This document shows, in pieces, positions 52,901 through 61,371 of a stretch of 64,000 bases of DNA. The stretch covers positions 62,001-126,000 of the forward strand of contig CANPZD010000002.1 in assembly GCA_947589085.1 (NCBI GenBank), in the 5' to 3' direction. Source of the DNA: an uncultured Clostridia bacterium. GTDB lineage: Bacteria > Bacillota > Clostridia > Christensenellales > Borkfalkiaceae. The notes below the pieces were generated by a model. It was not told where the DNA came from, searched no databases, and saw nothing but the letters and a program-made list of their open reading frames with translations. Within the stretch, counting starts at the first letter, position 1, and each line of letters starts with the position of its first letter. The translations under genes and the position numbers were made by a program.

Positions 52901-53654
52901 TGCGATCGTTTTTTCCATGCGGGCGGGAGCGAATTATGAGATTTCCCCGCAGTATGCCGTGAATCTGATCCCCTCGCAATATGTGGAATTTCAAGCGGAC
53001 GCGGCGCCCCGCGCACGGGCGGGCGAAGCGGTCACGGTGACGTTCGGGGAATTCGCCCCGGGGAAATATGCCGAAGCCGTCTATGTCGTGGACGCGGAGG
53101 GGAACGAGATCCCGGCGGCGGGCAACGTTTTCATCATGCCCGCATGCGCGGTGAGCGTCGGCGTGCGCTGTGCCGATTATGAATATACGATCCGCTTCCT
53201 TGCGGAAGGGCGCGTGGTTTATTCGCAGATCTGCCGCTACGGAGACAAGATCCAGCTGCCGCCCGCCGATCCTTTGAAACCGGACGACGACGAATATTCC
53301 TATACGTTCTCCGGCTGGGATACGCAGCCGGATATCTGCACGGGCGACGCGGACTTCCATGCGCAGTTCACGCGGAAGGATCGCCCGCCGCGCGAAACGT
53401 ACGGAGCGAGCAAATTATACCGCATCCTGCTTGCGATCGAGATCGGCGGCCCCATTGCCGTTGTCGCGCTGGCGGGGGGGATCACGGCATTCGTCCTTCT
53501 TCGCAGGCGCCGCCGTGCCGTGAAAAACGCTTCCGCCGGGGACGGAGAGGTCTCTTCCGCGGAAGAAAAAACCGTGCAATCCGAAGAAAGCGTCGGAAAC
53601 GAGAGGGAAAATTTCCCGGAAAAGGAAAATATTAACGGCGAACAGGACGAATAA
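49998..53654 (+). CDS. Large cell-surface protein with Tyr-rich coiled coil, InlB-like repeats and C-terminal membrane anchor
   Basis: The 1218 residues contain a signal peptide (MKKAIAAAALILFGAAVSAA, cut near residue 28). A helical Glu/Ala/Tyr-rich stretch at about 175-295 has tyrosines at near-regular intervals (YEEAQKAY, YEAYL, YQQEYAQYL, YQKYQDYL). A Pro-rich spacer lies at about 510-575. Several beta modules (YRVVWIIDGQNVL, LIVTWVINGTRLT, YTIRFLAEGRVVY) end in a Gly-Trp turn, as in InlB B-repeats. A transmembrane span lies near 1145-1168, followed by RRRRR and a short acidic cytoplasmic tail. No LPXTG signal is seen, so it is anchored by the membrane span. The ATG follows AAGGAGG. Ligand unknown; an adhesin is possible. 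Confidence 0.8.
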   Translation: MKKAIAAAALILFGAAVSAAVPARAGAAVRASVSAYDFSRAGDLEFSAYGAEKLLENDLHIAIGETERAYLSACSSFRLRYSETVGAANVDADFNEETGALSVTAHPYSYAAKNGETVTWTPADLNGDALSASNGYTWTNPSVTNSDGDYVRAGYETEFFVDRETVNEVLNETYHAAAAASQKLAEEQTRYEEAQKAYADALAEYEAYLHAKEQYAADTAAYEAYLREYNIWKSADDAYRKYQQEYAQYLAERKAYEEYDSVLAAYGVAYQKYQDYLAACEKYERDCEEYRKKFDSGDAQTVVKQISYLDFLLTPAYVAGKSSPRTLYGAITGSAVTQVLKERDTLIKQLGVPEKVIVLAENATYNLRNDILPEFVWRSTREEKYMYYLSYYEKLRDNLVDLLRALDYLYHDPKTCSGVRNAIRSKNAQPEFEILLAQLYYICNLLVDGDIPNYNRLNNPIPGSTRYNFDENYRIYHDKKTMLDPAQILAGVDVPADENHAAPLTNGFSFPAEPTAPKPVDNPGAPPQQPRLPAEPERVAPPGAAPKEVKHPVLPAETAEPELPEPYAPTQWETELSAAYRGGTLSEREPLAQGVTVKIRTEVIRYFRNAKVILVRFYLHEGDAEPAYETEISRGDYADASSLHPEKDRTGYTCTFEYWADADGNKVDLTQKIFSEDGILELYPHFRETANPYRVVWIIDGQNVLSDCLYGERPVYPGTPVKAAQGGREYRFTGWRKQGGGYFEANRPLDVMTTETVRYEAVFEESLIVTWVINGTRLTAPVWRGDVPAYEGTPEIGYNHLYRFVFLGWDRPLVPATEDVTYTAQISRRALVGMADTPAPVTEGDGVYEANCISSAADTYTVCELFALASGKGAGVKLTFAGFSLSFAAQAVSAVAESGAQTLVANVSQTGTNCYRYGVFFFTAEEKAVVPDCAFTMRANGVFDAENSYLEREGNADAIRFELEAGRNAIVFSMRAGANYEISPQYAVNLIPSQYVEFQADAAPRARAGEAVTVTFGEFAPGKYAEAVYVVDAEGNEIPAAGNVFIMPACAVSVGVRCADYEYTIRFLAEGRVVYSQICRYGDKIQLPPADPLKPDDDEYSYTFSGWDTQPDICTGDADFHAQFTRKDRPPRETYGASKLYRILLAIEIGGPIAVVALAGGITAFVLLRRRRRAVKNASAGDGEVSSAEEKTVQSEESVGNERENFPEKENINGEQDE

Positions 53655-53699
53655 CGTCGAAAAAAAGCGGGAATCCGGTGAAAAAATTCCATTTACTTC

Positions 53700-53728
53700 T
53701 TGACTTATGTGAAAAAATAGATTAGAAT
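53700..53728 (+). promoter_or_regulatory. Promoter of the 1572-residue surface protein
   Basis: TTGACT (53700-53705) and TAGAAT (53723-53728), 17 bases apart. Confidence 0.7.
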
Positions 53729-53829
53729 ATAGGCGTTGAATTATATTTTTCGGTAAATTCGGCAAAAACGGCAAGGTTTGTCGTCTTTGTCGCGTTTCGC
53801 ATATCACGTATCATTAAGGGAGACCATTT

Positions 53830-56800
53830 ATGAAACGAATTGGCAAAAGGCTGACGCTCGTATTGTTGCTTCTCCTCTCCTTCGTTCTGATGATCGGCGG
53901 AGCGACCGCGATGCTCCTTTCCGCGCGTGCGGAAAGCGATCCTGCGGCCGAACCCGTCGTGAAAACGTACGGCGGAGATTCGACCTTCTACAAGCTCGAA
54001 TACAATCAGACGGAGAAACAGGTAACGCTCCTGCTCGACGCGGGACTTTGGGATTACCTGGACGCTTCCGGCAGCGATTTCAACGAGCTGATCAACGGAC
54101 TTTCCGAGGCGGCGAAAGATATCGTCGTCAACGGGATCCTCAACGCGGGTTCCGAAGCGCAGCCCGTTGCGGTCGCAACGATCGCGTCTCTTCCGGGCGA
54201 TTTACCTTTCGATCCCGATAACGTCGATCTGGGCGCGATCGAGGACTACGTAAAGGAACACCTCTACGACGAAGAGGCCCTCGGCGACTTCCTCGACGGG
54301 AAGTACGACATGCTGTTCCAGTTTGCCGTAGAGAAGTATGTCGACGAACACGGACAGGACGCCTATACCGACGTTATGGAGAAATTCGACAAACTGCTCG
54401 GCGACGCCATCGATGAAGTATACAAAGACAGCGAGTCGGTCGATCGCGAAACCTTGAAAGACAGTTTCCGCGACAAGGCGCAGGAACTCGTCGATGTGGT
54501 CGAACAGAACGACGGCAAGATGCCCGTTCCCGCACCCGGCGAACTTCTGGGGCTTCTCACCGACGTGAAGGCCAACGGCACCGTGATCTTCGAGGACGGA
54601 CAGCTTGTAGCGGCGGGACTCAAAACGCTTCTTACCGATCTTCCCCGGCCGATGGAGCTTGCCCACTACACGGATGACCAGTTCAAATCGCTGCTCGATT
54701 ACGATGTGGACGTCACGACGTCGTACGGCGACTTCTCGTTCTCGTTGACGGTCGGCTTCGACGGCGATTGCTCCACGCTTCGCACCGGATTCAAATATCT
54801 CGCGCAGACGGTGGATATCTCCACGGAGGGCAGCACCAAGGTCATCACGATCAAGACGCCCGAAATTTTCACGAAAGCGCTTCTCACCTTTGCGGAGACG
54901 GATCGTCTCACCGAAGCGCAAAAGAATGCCGTGTTCTCCCTGTTCGGCAAAACAACGGGCGAAATATTCGATTACGCCGATCAGAACAATGCGGATACGT
55001 TCCGCCAGATCCTCGATCTGTTCAAATCGGTGGATTATCAGAATTGGTTCTCCAATCTCATCAATGCGGATTATATCAAGAGCTATGTCGGCAAATATCT
55101 TTCCGACGGTCAGGCCGATTCGATCACAGACGAGAAGATCGACGAGTTCCTCGATAAGCTCTGCGACTTCGCAGTTCCCAAGCTGAATAACTTTACATAC
55201 GAGTCCGTCGAGAATTTCCTCAAAACGCAATTCCCGAAACTCGACGAGATCCCCGAGAAACTCGAGAGCGCGATCAAGACGCTCGTCAGGTTCCTCAACA
55301 AAGTGGACTGGGAGAAGTTCAACGCCGCGTATATCCGCGATCTCCTCGCCAACAAATCCGACTTCAACGATGTGATCTACGATTATATCGACAAGGCCGG
55401 CGATCATCAGGAACTTTACGATACGTTCATGTCTTATGCGGAGAAGCTCTTCAACAAGCTTCCCGAGAGGATCAAAGAGGGGACGTTCCTCGATCTCTAC
55501 AAGGGCGACGGCCTTCTTTCCTACCGCGAATACGAGAAGCTGAACAGCCTGATCGACGGGTTGCAGAACTTCCTCGAACGCAGACATTTCAATCAGGCCG
55601 CGGACTATATCGACGCATTGATGATGTATCTCGACGATACCGATTATGCGTTGGATTTCCGCTTTGAGTTCCAGCTGAAAGACGTCTATAAGGTCTCCTA
55701 CAGCGTGGAAGGCAAAGTCGTGAGAGAAGGGTTGCTTCCCGTCGGCGCCGACGTCACGCTCTTCGACAACCTCGAACAGGTCCAGAACTATGACGTGCTC
55801 TACTGGGTAGACGAGAACGGCGACGAGGTCGAAACCATGCCCGCGGGCGATCTTACGGTTTACCCGGCGACCGATTTTGCCGTAACGCTCGATCCCGACA
55901 GCATCGCTGCCGCATACGATCCCGATACAACTTACACCGTTCTTCCGACCGTCGAAGGCGTCGACTATGCGGAATATACATATGTATGGTATAAGGACGG
56001 CGAACTCTACGAAGGCACGGTTGCGGATGATCAATCGATTGCGCTCAATACGGTTGCCGACAGCGGCGAATATACCCTCGTCGTAACCGATACGTTCACG
56101 AAACACAGCGTAACGTCCGAGCCGCTTGTCGTCGACATCGCGAAGCAGACGGTCAATCTCGAATACAGCTGGGCGGAGACAAAGACCCTTGTCTATACGT
56201 CCGAGGCGCAGACCTTTACGGGCGACGTCGTCGTAACGCTCGGCGCGGATAAGACGGCGCCCGAAGCGGTAGATTCCGTCGTGACCGTGACCAAGGGCGG
56301 CGACTGGACAAAGACCGATGTCGGAACTTATACGGCAACGATCACCGTGGCTTTGGTCGATGAGGCCAACTACGAATTGGCAGAGGGCAGCGAGGCTTCC
56401 GCCGAGATGGAGTGGAACATTTCCGCGGCGACCGTGACGGTCGACACCTCGAAGATCAAGCTCGTCAAGTCTGTATTTACCTTCGGGGAAACGGTGCAGC
56501 TGACGCTCGACGAAACGGCTTTCAATACCGCCGTCACCGTAACGGGCGGCAACGCAAACGTGAATAAAAAGACGCTCGTGAGCGCTGCGCTCAGCGGAGC
56601 GGATCTAGGCAAGACGGCCGTCGGCAATTACAAGGTGACCGTGACCTTCACGCTCACGGATAAGAACTATGCCTTCTCCGGCGGCAGCGCAACGGTTACC
56701 GCGCAGCTCGATTGGAGCATCGTCGCAAAGACGATCGATCTCAGCAAGTGCGAGTGGCAGGCGACCGACGGCTTGACCGTGACGTACGACGGCAAAGATC

Positions 56801-58548
56801 ACTATGCTTCCGTCAGCATCAAGAATCTTCCCGCGGAATATACGTCGCTCGTACGCATTTACTGGACGAACAGCAAGAATGAGAGAGTGACCAAAGCCAT
56901 CGACGCGGGCGTATATAAGGTCAACGTGGAAGCGACGTCCGGCACGGGTTACACCGTTACCGGTCTCAATCCCGCAACGTTCACGATCAATGCGGCTGTC
57001 GTCAAGGTCTCCGAACTCAATCTCGAATGGGATTACAGCGGGGCGATCGAATACGACGGCAAAGACCACACCGTAACGATCTTGACCGAATTGCCCGAAT
57101 ATCTCACGGTCGATTATCAAGATAATGTCAAGTCCGCCGTCGGCAAATATACCGCGGTCGCGACGTTCCAATCGACGGATCCGAACTATGTACTCGACGC
57201 GGAAGATAACACCGCCACGCTCGATTGGGAAATCAAATCAAACGAGGTAGTCAACCCCGAGCCGGAAACCGTGTATCAGAACGAAGGCGACGGCGTATAC
57301 ATCTTCGATGAGGACGGCACTTTCGATTTCGATAACGAGACCCATGCGGACAGCGTTTCCGACTATAAGGACTATGAGAAACGCGTCAAGGATTTCCTGA
57401 AAGACAGCGATAACGAAGATCTGAAAGGCAAAGTCGGTACCGTCGGAAAGGCGTTTGATATCCACTTTACCGATCCGGACGGCAACGAAGTGCACAATCC
57501 CGGCCGTCTGCTCATCAGATTGCGTATCCCGACCGATCTGCTGGGCGAAGGCAGGACGCTTGCGGTGGTGCACTTCCTCGACGACGGCAACGTGGAGATG
57601 ATGGAGTCCGAACGCGTTACCTACAACAACGCGGAATGCATGCAGTTCTATGCGGATGAATTCTCCGTCTATGCGATCGTCGAATTGACCGACGAAACCG
57701 CCGCAAATCTTTGGTGGCTGTGGCTGCTCATTGCGATCATCGTCGTACTTCTCATCATTACGGTCGTTCTCCTCGTGCTTCTGCTGAAAAAGAAGAACGA
57801 GCCGGAAGAAACGGCAGAGGAGACCGAGGAAGCGGTCGCTGCCGACGAACCGGCACAAGAAGAACAGACCGTGGTCGTGGAGGACTCCGTAGAAGAGGTC
57901 GTCAAGGAAGAAGAACCCGCGCCCTCGACGGGATTCGTGCTCGTACCCACGATCCCCGTTCCCACGGACGGCACGTACTATGTTTACGACAAGAGCTTTA
58001 CGGCGCGTCTGTCGCAGGCGCACGAGATCGTAAAGATGTTCTATTCCTCGCTGAAGAACGAACTTCTCTCCTATAAGGGCGTGAAGTCGCGCATCAGTTG
58101 GGGGTATGATTCCTTCAACAGAGGAAGAACGAAGTGCGTGAAGTTGCAGATCAAGGGCAAGACGCTCGTCATGTATATTGCGCTCGATCCCGAAACGCTG
58201 AACGTGAACAAGTATCACCACAAGAACGTCTCCGATCTCGCGAAGTATCAGGAGCTTCCGACCAAGCTCAAGATCAAGAGTCCTCGTTCGCTGAAATATG
58301 CGAAGGAACTCATCGAGATCCTGATGAGCACACTGGGCGCTGTCCGCGTCGAAACGGAGCAAGTCAACTACGATGTGCCTTATCAGAGCACGGAAGCGCT
58401 TCTTCAGGTTGGGCTGATCAAAATCAAGCAGGCGCCTCTTCCCGATTTTTGGGCGGCGCCCGCAGCGAAAGAGGATGACGGCGAAGTGGCCGCAGCCGAT
58501 TCCGAGGAAAGCGGGAACGACGCGCAGCCGGACGATGACGCCAACTGA
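53830..58548 (+). CDS. Giant single-pass surface protein with MBG-like repeats and a cytoplasmic domain
   Basis: The 1572 residues form a receptor-like architecture: signal peptide (to about 36); a ~570-residue helix-rich ectodomain; an InlB-like module (about 615-685); an Ig-like module (about 690-765, YTYVWYKDGELYEG); four MBG-like repeats of about 85-90 residues (about 765-1135); a folded pre-membrane domain (about 1150-1290); a transmembrane span near 1295-1320 (WWLWLLIAIIVVLLIITVVL) ending in KKK; an acidic linker; and a cytoplasmic domain at about 1380-1535 (FTARLSQAHEIVKMFYSSLK, ELLSYKGVKSRISWGYDSF, RGRTKCVKLQIKGKTLVMYI). That last part looks conserved and ordered but is not a known kinase or phosphatase. 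The gene has its own promoter, an AAGGGAG box and a terminator. Confidence 0.8.
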   Translation: MKRIGKRLTLVLLLLLSFVLMIGGATAMLLSARAESDPAAEPVVKTYGGDSTFYKLEYNQTEKQVTLLLDAGLWDYLDASGSDFNELINGLSEAAKDIVVNGILNAGSEAQPVAVATIASLPGDLPFDPDNVDLGAIEDYVKEHLYDEEALGDFLDGKYDMLFQFAVEKYVDEHGQDAYTDVMEKFDKLLGDAIDEVYKDSESVDRETLKDSFRDKAQELVDVVEQNDGKMPVPAPGELLGLLTDVKANGTVIFEDGQLVAAGLKTLLTDLPRPMELAHYTDDQFKSLLDYDVDVTTSYGDFSFSLTVGFDGDCSTLRTGFKYLAQTVDISTEGSTKVITIKTPEIFTKALLTFAETDRLTEAQKNAVFSLFGKTTGEIFDYADQNNADTFRQILDLFKSVDYQNWFSNLINADYIKSYVGKYLSDGQADSITDEKIDEFLDKLCDFAVPKLNNFTYESVENFLKTQFPKLDEIPEKLESAIKTLVRFLNKVDWEKFNAAYIRDLLANKSDFNDVIYDYIDKAGDHQELYDTFMSYAEKLFNKLPERIKEGTFLDLYKGDGLLSYREYEKLNSLIDGLQNFLERRHFNQAADYIDALMMYLDDTDYALDFRFEFQLKDVYKVSYSVEGKVVREGLLPVGADVTLFDNLEQVQNYDVLYWVDENGDEVETMPAGDLTVYPATDFAVTLDPDSIAAAYDPDTTYTVLPTVEGVDYAEYTYVWYKDGELYEGTVADDQSIALNTVADSGEYTLVVTDTFTKHSVTSEPLVVDIAKQTVNLEYSWAETKTLVYTSEAQTFTGDVVVTLGADKTAPEAVDSVVTVTKGGDWTKTDVGTYTATITVALVDEANYELAEGSEASAEMEWNISAATVTVDTSKIKLVKSVFTFGETVQLTLDETAFNTAVTVTGGNANVNKKTLVSAALSGADLGKTAVGNYKVTVTFTLTDKNYAFSGGSATVTAQLDWSIVAKTIDLSKCEWQATDGLTVTYDGKDHYASVSIKNLPAEYTSLVRIYWTNSKNERVTKAIDAGVYKVNVEATSGTGYTVTGLNPATFTINAAVVKVSELNLEWDYSGAIEYDGKDHTVTILTELPEYLTVDYQDNVKSAVGKYTAVATFQSTDPNYVLDAEDNTATLDWEIKSNEVVNPEPETVYQNEGDGVYIFDEDGTFDFDNETHADSVSDYKDYEKRVKDFLKDSDNEDLKGKVGTVGKAFDIHFTDPDGNEVHNPGRLLIRLRIPTDLLGEGRTLAVVHFLDDGNVEMMESERVTYNNAECMQFYADEFSVYAIVELTDETAANLWWLWLLIAIIVVLLIITVVLLVLLLKKKNEPEETAEETEEAVAADEPAQEEQTVVVEDSVEEVVKEEEPAPSTGFVLVPTIPVPTDGTYYVYDKSFTARLSQAHEIVKMFYSSLKNELLSYKGVKSRISWGYDSFNRGRTKCVKLQIKGKTLVMYIALDPETLNVNKYHHKNVSDLAKYQELPTKLKIKSPRSLKYAKELIEILMSTLGAVRVETEQVNYDVPYQSTEALLQVGLIKIKQAPLPDFWAAPAAKEDDGEVAAADSEESGNDAQPDDDAN

Positions 58549-58647
58549 AGGGAATTGAATTGAGGTTGTCTTGCGGGCCGGCTCCGCCCGGGATGCCGCG
58601 GATCCGAAAAGACGGCTTCCAAATACGGCCCTTTGGGTAAAACAACA

Positions 58648-58684
58648 AAAAAAACAGCGAGGATCGCCTCGCTGTTTTTTTGTC
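58648..58684 (+). terminator. Terminator of the giant surface gene
   Basis: AAAAAACAGCGAGG pairs with CCTCGCTGTTTTTT, about 100 bases after the stop. Confidence 0.85.
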
Positions 58685-58878
58685 GTTCTCTTTCCGTTTT
58701 TGCGGAAAAAACCTTACATGGGTCGCGACGGCGGCAAAACGCGGGGCGGCGGGCAAAGTTACGCGGTAACAAACTGTGAAAACCTCGGTCATCTATCCGG
58801 ATATTTGTGTCATCTAAATACAAAAAATAAACGGAGAAAAGGAAAATAGGCGCAATAACATAATATTCATACAATCAG

Positions 58879-58906
58879 TTGCCTTTTTTGTCCGAAAGGT
58901 TATAAT
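58879..58906 (+). promoter_or_regulatory. Promoter of the second ABC exporter operon
   Basis: TTGCCT (58879-58884) and TATAAT (58901-58906), 16 bases apart. A 6-bp inverted repeat GTCCGA/TCGGAC (58890-58895, 58915-58920) brackets the -10 element. Confidence 0.6.
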
Positions 58907-58915
58907 TTATCCTGT

Positions 58916-58941
58916 CGGACGCGATCGATCTTCTGCGTCCG
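58916..58941 (+). other. Leader hairpin near the 5' end of the ABC exporter mRNA
   Basis: CGGACGC (58916-58922) pairs perfectly with GCGTCCG (58935-58941) around a 12-base loop, beginning about three bases after the predicted transcription start. It overlaps the downstream half of the promoter palindrome. Confidence 0.55.
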
Positions 58942-59038
58942 TCTGAATGTTTCATAAAAAATACGAACGGAGGACAAGCTATCGGAGCCGGGGCAAATAC
59001 GAAAGCGGTTGCCGCGGCCATGAAGCTGATTTCGATCT

Positions 59039-59761
59039 ATGTTGGAAGTAATTGATTTTTCGAAAAAATACAGAAATAACAAGAATTACTCCGCGCAGCA
59101 CATCAATTTTTCCGTATCGGAAGGAGAGGTGGTCGGGCTGGTCGGAAGCAACGGCGCGGGGAAGTCCACGATCATCAAGAGCATCATCGGGGTGCTTCCT
59201 TTTTCGGAAGGCGCGATCAAAATCGGCGGCTACGACGTCATAAAGCAATCGGAGGCTGCGAAGAAACTTATCGGTTACGTTCCCGACGACCATTCCGTCT
59301 ATGAAAAGCTGACGGGCAGGGAATATATCAACTATATCGGCAGCTTGTACGGGGCGACCAAATCGCAGAAAAAGTATGTGACGGACGACCTTGCCGAGCA
59401 ATTCGAACTGACGTATGCGCTGGATAGGCAGATCGCGGGTTATTCTCATGGAATGCGGCAGAAGATCTGCATTCTGGGCGCACTTGTGCACAACCCGAAG
59501 CTCTGGATTCTGGACGAGCCGATGGTCGGTCTGGATCACCAGACGATGGACTTCCTCTGCAATTTTATCCGCGGGTATGCAGACGCCGAGCATGCGGTGC
59601 TGTTTTCGTCGCACAATCTCGAAGTCGTGCGCAAAACGTGCGACAAGGTCGTGTTTATCAAACAGGGCGCGGTGGCGAGCATCGTCGATCTTACACAGAA
59701 AAAGGACTTCGATCTCAATGCGTATTACGCGGAATTGAACGAGGTAAAACGCGATGCGTGA
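59039..59761 (+). CDS. ABC exporter ATP-binding protein
   Basis: The 240-residue ATPase has Walker A GSNGAGKST, Q-loop-region YVPDDHSVYEKL, a variant signature YSHGMRQKICILGAL (usually LSGGQ), Walker B LWILDEPMVGLD and H-loop SSHNLE. SHGM is a known variant in BcrA/YhaQ-like exporter ATPases, so activity is expected. The ATG 59039 has no clear ribosome binding site; a GGAGG lies about 65 bases upstream. It overlaps the permease gene by eight bases. Confidence 0.85.
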   Translation: MLEVIDFSKKYRNNKNYSAQHINFSVSEGEVVGLVGSNGAGKSTIIKSIIGVLPFSEGAIKIGGYDVIKQSEAAKKLIGYVPDDHSVYEKLTGREYINYIGSLYGATKSQKKYVTDDLAEQFELTYALDRQIAGYSHGMRQKICILGALVHNPKLWILDEPMVGLDHQTMDFLCNFIRGYADAEHAVLFSSHNLEVVRKTCDKVVFIKQGAVASIVDLTQKKDFDLNAYYAELNEVKRDA

Positions 59762-61358
59762 ATTTATCCGCCTGCAGCTCAAATTGAAATGGGGCTATAA
59801 CCGCAACAACAATAAGGCAAGCGCGGTCATGACGGCGATCGCGACGTTCCTCGGCGTTGTCATCGTACTGACGCTCGTCTGGGCGCTTTCTTATGTGCTG
59901 AAGGCGAGCATCATCGGGGTCTCGGCAAAACGCCTTGCGGAACTGTATCTCACGATCATCATGTTGGGCCTTACGGTTGCCGCGACGGGAATGCAGGTAA
60001 AGCGGCTCTATCGCCCGGGCGATCTTCTCATCACGGCCCGCTTCCCGCTGAGTCCGTTCAAGCTGTTCGCCGGCTATCTTGTTCTCAATTATATCGATTT
60101 GTGCATCTATTCCGCGATCCTGCTCCTGCCCGTCATGATCGTATTCGGCATTGCGGCGCATTGCATCACGTTCGTGTATATCTTGGGCGTATTGCTCGGC
60201 GTGATTTTTATGCCGGTCATACCTTTCGGACTGTCGGTATTTCTTGCGATCCCCATGGTATATCTTTCGTCCATGCTGGAAAAGCATAAGATCGCCGGAC
60301 TGGTTGTCTTTATTCTCCTTTTGGTCGGTGCGTTTTTGCTTTACGATTATATTCTTACAGTTCTGGCGCAATTTTTCATTCACAAAAATTTTACGGCCGG
60401 GACGCTTGCGATCTGGGAGAAACTTCTTACGGGACTGGACAAATTCTATAATCCCGCATACTATCTCGGCAACATGATCTTTTTCAAGCGTTTCTGGCTG
60501 GGATTCGGCGTTTTGCTGGGCGCGGGACTTGTTCTGATCGCAGGGGGCGTTGCCTTGGCGCGCGTCGTTTGCACGAGCCTCCGCAACAAGGCGCTCGAAA
60601 GCGGGATCGGGATCGGCGAAAAACGTTCCGAAACGGACGGGTTCGGCAGCGTGCGGGCGATATTCCGTTACAGTTTCAAGGAGATCCTGCGCACAAAAAC
60701 GTACTCATATTTTTATCTCGGCGTTGCGATTTCCACCCCCGTCATGGTATTTTTCTGCAACCGTCTCGTGACTATGGTGGGCGAAGCGCAGATCGGCGCG
60801 GGCATCAATTTCGGTGCGTCTATGCTCGTCATCTCCGTGTTTATGGCGATGATCTGCTCCTTTTCGGGAACGGTTCTGAGCGTTGAGGGCAGGAATTTTT
60901 ACATCACGAAGCTCATTCCCGTCTCATACCGCCGGCAACTTCTCATCAAGGGGATTCTGCATATCGCGGTGAGCGCGGTGGCGCTGATCATCAGCACGGC
61001 GGTCATCGGCAGCCTGGGGTTCGTAAACGCCGCGCAGATGGCGACGCTGATCGTAACGGAACTTCTTCTTGCCGCCGGTCTGGTGTTCAACGGCGTCAAT
61101 CTGAATCTTGCTAATCCCAACCTGAAGCCGAAGGCGAACGGCGAGACCGAGGAGATCAATATTACGTTTATGCTTCTCATCGGACTTGCGATCGCCGCGA
61201 TCCTGGGGGCGAGCTGCATTATTCTGCCGAAACTCTCCAAAGACGGGGCGACGGCGGCGTATTGCATCGCCGTGGGGGTCGCGCTCGTCTATGCGGTGAT
61301 CAACTTCCTTGTGTTCTGGTTCACGGTCGATAGAAAATATCGTAAAATCGAAGCTTAA
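59754..61358 (+). CDS. ABC exporter membrane protein
   Basis: The 534-residue polytopic protein has roughly 12 hydrophobic spans arranged in two halves around a soluble segment (residues about 275-315, including LRNKALESGIGIGEKRSE). The layout matches large exporter permeases of the type annotated 'putative ABC exporter'. It overlaps the ATPase gene and precedes a Big_2 surface protein gene by 13 bases. The transported substrate is unknown; the neighbour suggests a role at the envelope. Confidence 0.8.
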   Translation: MREFIRLQLKLKWGYNRNNNKASAVMTAIATFLGVVIVLTLVWALSYVLKASIIGVSAKRLAELYLTIIMLGLTVAATGMQVKRLYRPGDLLITARFPLSPFKLFAGYLVLNYIDLCIYSAILLLPVMIVFGIAAHCITFVYILGVLLGVIFMPVIPFGLSVFLAIPMVYLSSMLEKHKIAGLVVFILLLVGAFLLYDYILTVLAQFFIHKNFTAGTLAIWEKLLTGLDKFYNPAYYLGNMIFFKRFWLGFGVLLGAGLVLIAGGVALARVVCTSLRNKALESGIGIGEKRSETDGFGSVRAIFRYSFKEILRTKTYSYFYLGVAISTPVMVFFCNRLVTMVGEAQIGAGINFGASMLVISVFMAMICSFSGTVLSVEGRNFYITKLIPVSYRRQLLIKGILHIAVSAVALIISTAVIGSLGFVNAAQMATLIVTELLLAAGLVFNGVNLNLANPNLKPKANGETEEINITFMLLIGLAIAAILGASCIILPKLSKDGATAAYCIAVGVALVYAVINFLVFWFTVDRKYRKIEA

Positions 61359-61371
61359 GAGGAACTGCGCT

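Larger units (their letters stand above)
58549..59038. other. Intergenic region between the giant surface gene and the ABC exporter
   Basis: This 490-base gene-free interval contains a terminator near 58648-58684, a stretch of about 190 bases where nothing is recognised, a promoter at 58879-58906 with a palindrome, and a leader of about 125 bases. Open frames crossing the terminator look spurious. Confidence 0.7.

Noticed and set aside
58571-58849. A 92-codon frame after the giant surface gene
   Set aside because: It runs straight through the strong terminator and has no ribosome binding site.
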